DNA from: RBG-13-51-36 sp037444365
Lineage (GTDB): Bacteria > Chloroflexota > Dehalococcoidia > GIF9 > AB-539-J10
DNA length: 64,000 nucleotides
NCBI GenBank assembly: GCA_037444365.1
Contig: JBBIMO010000002.1
Location: 1 to 64,000 of the forward strand
Direction: 5' to 3'
Shown here: piece by piece, positions 60,272 to 64,000 of the stretch
Layout of the letters: each line of letters starts with the position of its first letter
Position numbering within the stretch: position 1 is the stretch's first letter
Translations under genes and position numbers: made by a program
Notes under the pieces: model-generated
What the model saw: the letters and a program-made list of their open reading frames with translations, nothing else
What the model was told of the DNA's origin: nothing
Databases searched by the model: none

Positions 60272-61150
60272 ATGAGTGAGCTTCTTGAGATAAGATGGCA
60301 TGGCCGAGGAGGGCAGGGGGCAGTAACCTCGGCTGAATTAGTAGCTTTGGCTGCTATCGAAGAGGGTAAGTTCGCTCAAGCCTTTCCCAGCTTCGGTCCG
60401 GAGAGAAGAGGCGCGCCCGTGCTTGCCTTCAACCGCATCAGTCCAGACCAGCCCATCAGAACTAGAACCACAGTAGAACATCCTGATATTGTTGTTGTGC
60501 TGGATACCACCCTGCTCTCTATTGTTGATGTTACCTCTGGCCTCAAGGAAGACGGTACGATCATAGTGAACACCCACAAGGCTGCCGCTGACGCAAAGTC
60601 GGAATTAGGCAATCATTGGCGAATAGCTGTGGTCAATGCCACCGCTATTGCTCGGGAGACTCTGGGCGCGCCTATTGTCAATACAACCATGCTGGGCGCT
60701 CTTGTCAAAGCCACGAGAGTGGTGGAGATGGAATCTCTTGCCGAACCTATTAAAGAGCGTTTCGGGCTTAGAGCCAAGGTCAACATTGATGCCTGTCGCC
60801 GGGCTTATCAGGAAACATCTGTTTTTGAGCGTGAGACTGCAGCAACCAAACGACGCAAGGCATTTCAGGCGGAGAGACTCCTTTCCTGGCGGGAGCTACT
60901 TGTGGGGTGCGTTGTCGCCGAGTCGGGCAGCGCCAGCCAGTACCGGACCGGGGACTGGAGATCGCAGCATCCTGTCTGGGATTACGAAAAGTGCAATAGT
61001 TGTGGTCTCTGCTACCTCTTTTGCCCTGAGTTTTGTGTTAAGCTGAATAAAGAAGAATGTTTTGAAGCCGACCTCTATTACTGCAAAGGCTGCGGCATAT
61101 GCAGTCAGGAGTGCCCGAAGCAGGCCATAAGTATGGTTCAGGAGAGCTGA
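60272..61150 (+). CDS. pyruvate:ferredoxin oxidoreductase, fused gamma and delta subunits
   Basis: The 292-residue protein joins a gamma domain (about 1-185; WHGRGGQGAVTSAELVALAA, SFGPERRGAPVLAFNR) to a delta-type ferredoxin with two [4Fe-4S] motifs (CNSCGLCYLFCPEFC; CKGCGICSQECPKQA). It holds CoA-binding and electron-transfer parts of PFOR, which oxidises pyruvate to acetyl-CoA and reduces ferredoxin, or runs backwards for carbon fixation. GGAGG before the ATG. The alpha subunit gene follows at once. Confidence 0.92.
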   Translation: MSELLEIRWHGRGGQGAVTSAELVALAAIEEGKFAQAFPSFGPERRGAPVLAFNRISPDQPIRTRTTVEHPDIVVVLDTTLLSIVDVTSGLKEDGTIIVNTHKAAADAKSELGNHWRIAVVNATAIARETLGAPIVNTTMLGALVKATRVVEMESLAEPIKERFGLRAKVNIDACRRAYQETSVFERETAATKRRKAFQAERLLSWRELLVGCVVAESGSASQYRTGDWRSQHPVWDYEKCNSCGLCYLFCPEFCVKLNKEECFEADLYYCKGCGICSQECPKQAISMVQES

Positions 61151-61151
61151 A

Positions 61152-62321
61152 ATGAAAAGAGTTGGTATGGAAGGTTGTTCTGCTGTTGCTGAGGCAGTCA
61201 AGTTAGCCAGAGCTGATGTTGTTGCTGCCTACCCCATTACCCCACAGAGCCACATAGCTGAACGTCTGGCTGAAATGGTGGCTAACGGCGAACTGGATGC
61301 CGATTATATCCCTGTTGAGTCAGAACACTCAGCTATGAGTGCCTGTCTTGGGTCTTCTGCCGTTGGCTCCAGGACTTTCACTGCTACTGCCGGACAGGGA
61401 TTGGAACTGATGCACGAAGTCCTTTACGTCGCCTCATCCCTGCGTCTTCCCATAGTTATGGTTGTGACCAATCGAGCTCTCTCAGGACCGCTAAACGTCT
61501 GGGGGGACCATTCTGATGTCATGGCTACACGCGACTGCGGCTGGATTCAGGTCTTCGCCGAAAATGTCCAGCAAGCCTTTGACCTTACCTTGTGTGCCTT
61601 CCGCATTGGCGAAGACCAGAAAGTCCTCTTTCCGGTAATGGTCCATATTGATGGGTTTCATCTGTCGCATGTTGTTGAATCCCTGTGCCTTGTTGAGCAG
61701 GAAAAGGTTGACAAATTCCTTCCCCCTTATCACCATCCCTATGCTCTTAATCCGGACAAGCCGGTGACTATGGGAGCTTATGCAGCGCCCAATTACTACA
61801 CGGAAGCCAGGAAATCTCAGGATGTGGCTTTGCGAGCTGCTCACACAACAATTCTGAGGGTATGGGAGGAGTTTGGGAAAATTACCGGGCGTTCCTATTC
61901 ACCGGTGGAAAGCTATGAGAGCCAGGATGCCGAGGTGCTATTGGTAGCCCAGGGCAGCTATAGTGAAACGGCCATGCTAGCCATAGACAAATTGAGAGCG
62001 GCCGGTCACAGAGTGGGACTGATCAGGTTACGCCTGTGGCGTCCTTTTCCCCTTAACGAATTGCGGAGATCTGTAGCCAAAGCTCAACTCCTTGTTGTGC
62101 TTGACCGAGCTTTCTCCTATGGTGGTCCAGCACCGCTTTGCTCCGAGGTACAGGCGGCTCTCTGTCCTTTGGCTACAAGACCAAAGGTGGTCAGTTTCGT
62201 TGGCGGTCTCGGGGGCAGGGATATTTCGACTGAAACCTTTGAAGAGATGATACTTCGTGGCATCGACAGGGGTCGTCAAGGGGAACTTGACGAGCTGGAA
62301 GTCATTGGGGTGAGGGAATAA
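61152..62321 (+). CDS. porA: pyruvate:ferredoxin oxidoreductase alpha subunit
   Basis: The 389-residue protein starts MEGCSAVAEAVKLARADVVAAYPITPQSHI, with the YPITPQ motif of PorA and conserved ESEHSAMSACLGSSAVGSRTFTATAGQG. Domain II (about 260-370) follows. It binds part of the pyruvate and CoA site. It has one base between it and the gamma-delta gene and shares a TAATG with the beta gene, so all three are one operon. The 2-oxoacid is assumed to be pyruvate from domain order and similarity to porA rather than korA. Confidence 0.93.
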   Translation: MKRVGMEGCSAVAEAVKLARADVVAAYPITPQSHIAERLAEMVANGELDADYIPVESEHSAMSACLGSSAVGSRTFTATAGQGLELMHEVLYVASSLRLPIVMVVTNRALSGPLNVWGDHSDVMATRDCGWIQVFAENVQQAFDLTLCAFRIGEDQKVLFPVMVHIDGFHLSHVVESLCLVEQEKVDKFLPPYHHPYALNPDKPVTMGAYAAPNYYTEARKSQDVALRAAHTTILRVWEEFGKITGRSYSPVESYESQDAEVLLVAQGSYSETAMLAIDKLRAAGHRVGLIRLRLWRPFPLNELRRSVAKAQLLVVLDRAFSYGGPAPLCSEVQAALCPLATRPKVVSFVGGLGGRDISTETFEEMILRGIDRGRQGELDELEVIGVRE

Positions 62322-63250
62322 TGAAAACTACGAAGAGCGTACCTCGTCGAATCCGTGATCTGATGGCAATTGAGGAGTTCTTTGCGTCTGGACACCGAGC
62401 TTGCGTTGGCTGTGGTCAGGCAGTAGCCATCAGACTCGTCTGTAAGGCTCTCGGCCAAGATACAATCATTGTTAACCCTACTGGCTGTACTGAAATCATC
62501 TCATCCCTGTTCCCCCAAACCTCGTGGAGAGTACCCTGGATTCATACTCTATTTGATAACACAGGGGCAGTGGCATCAGGAGTAGAAGCTGGCTTGAAAG
62601 TTTTGACTCGAAAGGGCAGATACTCCAGGAGCACTAAGGTTGTTGCCATGGCTGGCGATGGTGGCACTGCTGATATTGGCCTGCAAGCACTCTCAGGGGC
62701 CCTGGAAAGGGGACATAACTTCATATACGTCTGTTACGATAACGAAGCTTATATGAATACCGGAATTCAAAGGTCAGGCTCCACTCCTTATGGAGCTTCC
62801 ACTACCACGGCACCTGCCGGCAAACTTAGCATTGGCCAGACTACCTGGAAGAAGAATATGCCAGCTATTGCCGCTGCCCATGATATCCCTTACGTAGCTA
62901 CCGCTTGTTCCAGTTATCCTTTTGACCTGATGAACAAAGTTAAGAAAGCCAAGGAAATCAATGGTCCTTCATATATCCACATTCTGTCGGTGTGCCCCAC
63001 CGGCTGGCGGGCGTCTCCTGATTTGGTGGTCAGGCTGGGACGATTGGCTGTGGAAACAGGCATATTTCCACTATACGAGATAGAAGGAGACAAGTACACT
63101 CTGAATTACGACTTCCCTCAGCTGCGTCCTGTGCAGGAGTACTTTCAGCTCCAGGGCAGATTCAGGCATCTGTCTGCTGACATGATGGCCCAGATACAAG
63201 GCAGAGTGAACAGCGAATTTGCCAAGCTCAAGGAAAAGGCTGCAAGGTAG
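62321..63250 (+). CDS. porB: pyruvate:ferredoxin oxidoreductase beta subunit
   Basis: The 309-residue protein has the TPP-binding GDGGTADIGLQALSGALERG..NFIYVCYDNEAYMNTGIQRSGSTPYGASTTT, quoted by its GDGG start, NxxxxNTG and RSxxTPxGA cores, and Cys residues for a [4Fe-4S] cluster (HRACVGCGQAVA). It carries the thiamine chemistry of PFOR. Last gene of the operon; no terminator seen before tRNA-Pro. Confidence 0.94.
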   Translation: MKTTKSVPRRIRDLMAIEEFFASGHRACVGCGQAVAIRLVCKALGQDTIIVNPTGCTEIISSLFPQTSWRVPWIHTLFDNTGAVASGVEAGLKVLTRKGRYSRSTKVVAMAGDGGTADIGLQALSGALERGHNFIYVCYDNEAYMNTGIQRSGSTPYGASTTTAPAGKLSIGQTTWKKNMPAIAAAHDIPYVATACSSYPFDLMNKVKKAKEINGPSYIHILSVCPTGWRASPDLVVRLGRLAVETGIFPLYEIEGDKYTLNYDFPQLRPVQEYFQLQGRFRHLSADMMAQIQGRVNSEFAKLKEKAAR

Positions 63251-63428
63251 TCGCTGTTATTGGCAAACACAATATCGTCTCTGGGCGAATAGTATCTATG
63301 CCGCAGGATGTCCAGACACAGTGTAGGACAGATTATTCGTAGCTATGGCGATCCATTCAATATCCGCCGCAGTTGCGAGTGGAAATTTCCTTGACCAGCT
63401 TGACTTATGTAAGTTATATTCTCCCCGG

Positions 63429-63504
63429 CGGGGTGTGGCGCAGCGGCTAGCGCGCATGGTTTGGGACCATGAGGTCGGTGGTTCAAATCCACTCACCCCG
63501 ACCA
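63429..63504 (+). tRNA. tRNA-Pro (anticodon TGG), CCA encoded
   Basis: Acceptor CGGGGTG/CACCCCG, anticodon stem CATGG/CCATG around TTTGGGA (TGG), T-arm identical to tRNA-Pro(GGG) at 37963, discriminator A and an encoded CCA. The 3' halves of the two tRNA-Pro genes are the same for about 29 bases. Confidence 0.95.
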
Positions 63505-63796
63505 TAGAACTCAAGTCTCCTCACTTGTCAGCGGTTTTTCGTGCCGTTTGATCTCTTCTCAGCTGCACCACTGAAGGCGGAGATGGATCTGCCGCTCAGC
63601 ATTTGCAGAGGCTCTGAAAGTTGCGAGTGAGCCAGACGGTCTCATGAGGTAACACTCCGCCTCCTTGTTACTTCACATTCCTGGCTTCTGGTAGGTGCTC
63701 CGCATTCCTGCGGATTGCTGGAATAGTGAGAGGTCAAAACTTGACATGTGAGCTATACTGTAGGGGAATTGCATCGTAGCTTTGGAGGTGTACGTA

Positions 63797-64000
63797 ATGG
63801 GTTACTACAGTGAGAAGATGGAGAAACTGAGAAACCAGCCAAATCGCTATTTCCTGTTGTTCGTCACAGCTAAGGTGCTGGGTGGAATAGGCATAGGTAT
63901 ACTCCTGGCAAATTGGCTGTCCGTGTGGACTTGGTGGGTTTTTGTGGTCATTGCTTGCGTAGTAGCGATTCCCGTTGCTTGGAAGGTTTTTGGCAAGTAA
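63797..64000 (+). CDS. small two-helix membrane protein, unknown function
   Basis: ATG 63797 follows TGGAGGTGTACGTA; the in-frame codons upstream are not needed. The 67-residue product has a short basic N-terminus (YYSEKMEKLRNQPNRY) and two helices (about 19-40 and 43-60), ending at TAA 63998-64000 on the window edge. Similar in size and shape to the protein at 3004 but not clearly related. Function unknown. Confidence 0.6.
   Translation: MGYYSEKMEKLRNQPNRYFLLFVTAKVLGGIGIGILLANWLSVWTWWVFVVIACVVAIPVAWKVFGK

Overview
This 64 kb window looks like a piece of the chromosome of a strictly anaerobic bacterium, most likely a Chloroflexota (Dehalococcoidia-like) lineage. The pointers are membrane proteins with the DUF5667 signature AAQDSLPGD, ferredoxin-linked pyruvate oxidation, a MetF/MetV pair of the Wood-Ljungdahl type, many [4Fe-4S] proteins, frequent TTG/GTG starts with strong Shine-Dalgarno sites, and dispersed AAATCC-type intergenic repeats. 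The assignment is an inference; no rRNA is present. There is no CRISPR array, no transposase gene and no prophage.

Layout. 1-4.9 kb: 3' end of an ABC exporter, two overlapping small zinc-finger ORFs, a possible tRNA-like RNA with a strong terminator, a lipid kinase, and a [4Fe-4S] protein with a helix-turn-helix-like N-terminus. 5.1-12.9 kb: an ECF sigma factor, three DUF5667 membrane proteins, a GLUG-repeat lipoprotein, a DUF4382 lipoprotein and a transglutaminase-like lipoprotein. Two of these genes share an identical ECF-type promoter (TGTAAC-N16-CGTTATAA). 12.9-19.1 kb: polyamine genes speE/speD, DUF2007, lysS, serS, DUF169, Yip1-like. 19.2-27.5 kb (minus strand): housekeeping genes (YraN, rnhB, mnmA, tmk, Ycf45-like ATPase, pdxS) and a C39-like lipoprotein. 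27.8-30.4 kb (minus): rsmG with three genes of unclear role. 30.6-34.0 kb: an AbrB-type regulator with its own operator-like palindrome, and a MacA/MacB-type exporter. 34.0-37.9 kb (minus): folE, flavin reductase, thrC, a 48-codon remnant of homoserine dehydrogenase, and a SurA-like foldase. 38-40.4 kb: tRNA-Pro, a 111-bp mini-element and an ABC-F protein.

40.6-58.4 kb (all minus strand) is the most distinctive part. A complete histidine-degradation cluster (hutH-ftcD-fchA-hutU-hutI) turns histidine into glutamate and methenyl-tetrahydrofolate. Next to it are metF and metV, then a NuoF-GltD fusion, a NuoE-like protein and a formate-dehydrogenase-like subunit whose three catalytic positions are all changed. 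A GAF-type histidine kinase, a NarL-type regulator and a tandem-receiver protein lie upstream. The simplest reading is a C1 module in which NAD(P)H, methylene-THF reduction and histidine-derived C1 units meet, with an electron-transfer complex of unusual composition.

58.7-64 kb: two tandem tRNA-Ser genes, a Na+/Ca2+ exchanger-type protein, tRNA-Arg, a three-gene pyruvate:ferredoxin oxidoreductase operon (gamma-delta fusion, alpha, beta), tRNA-Pro and a small membrane protein.
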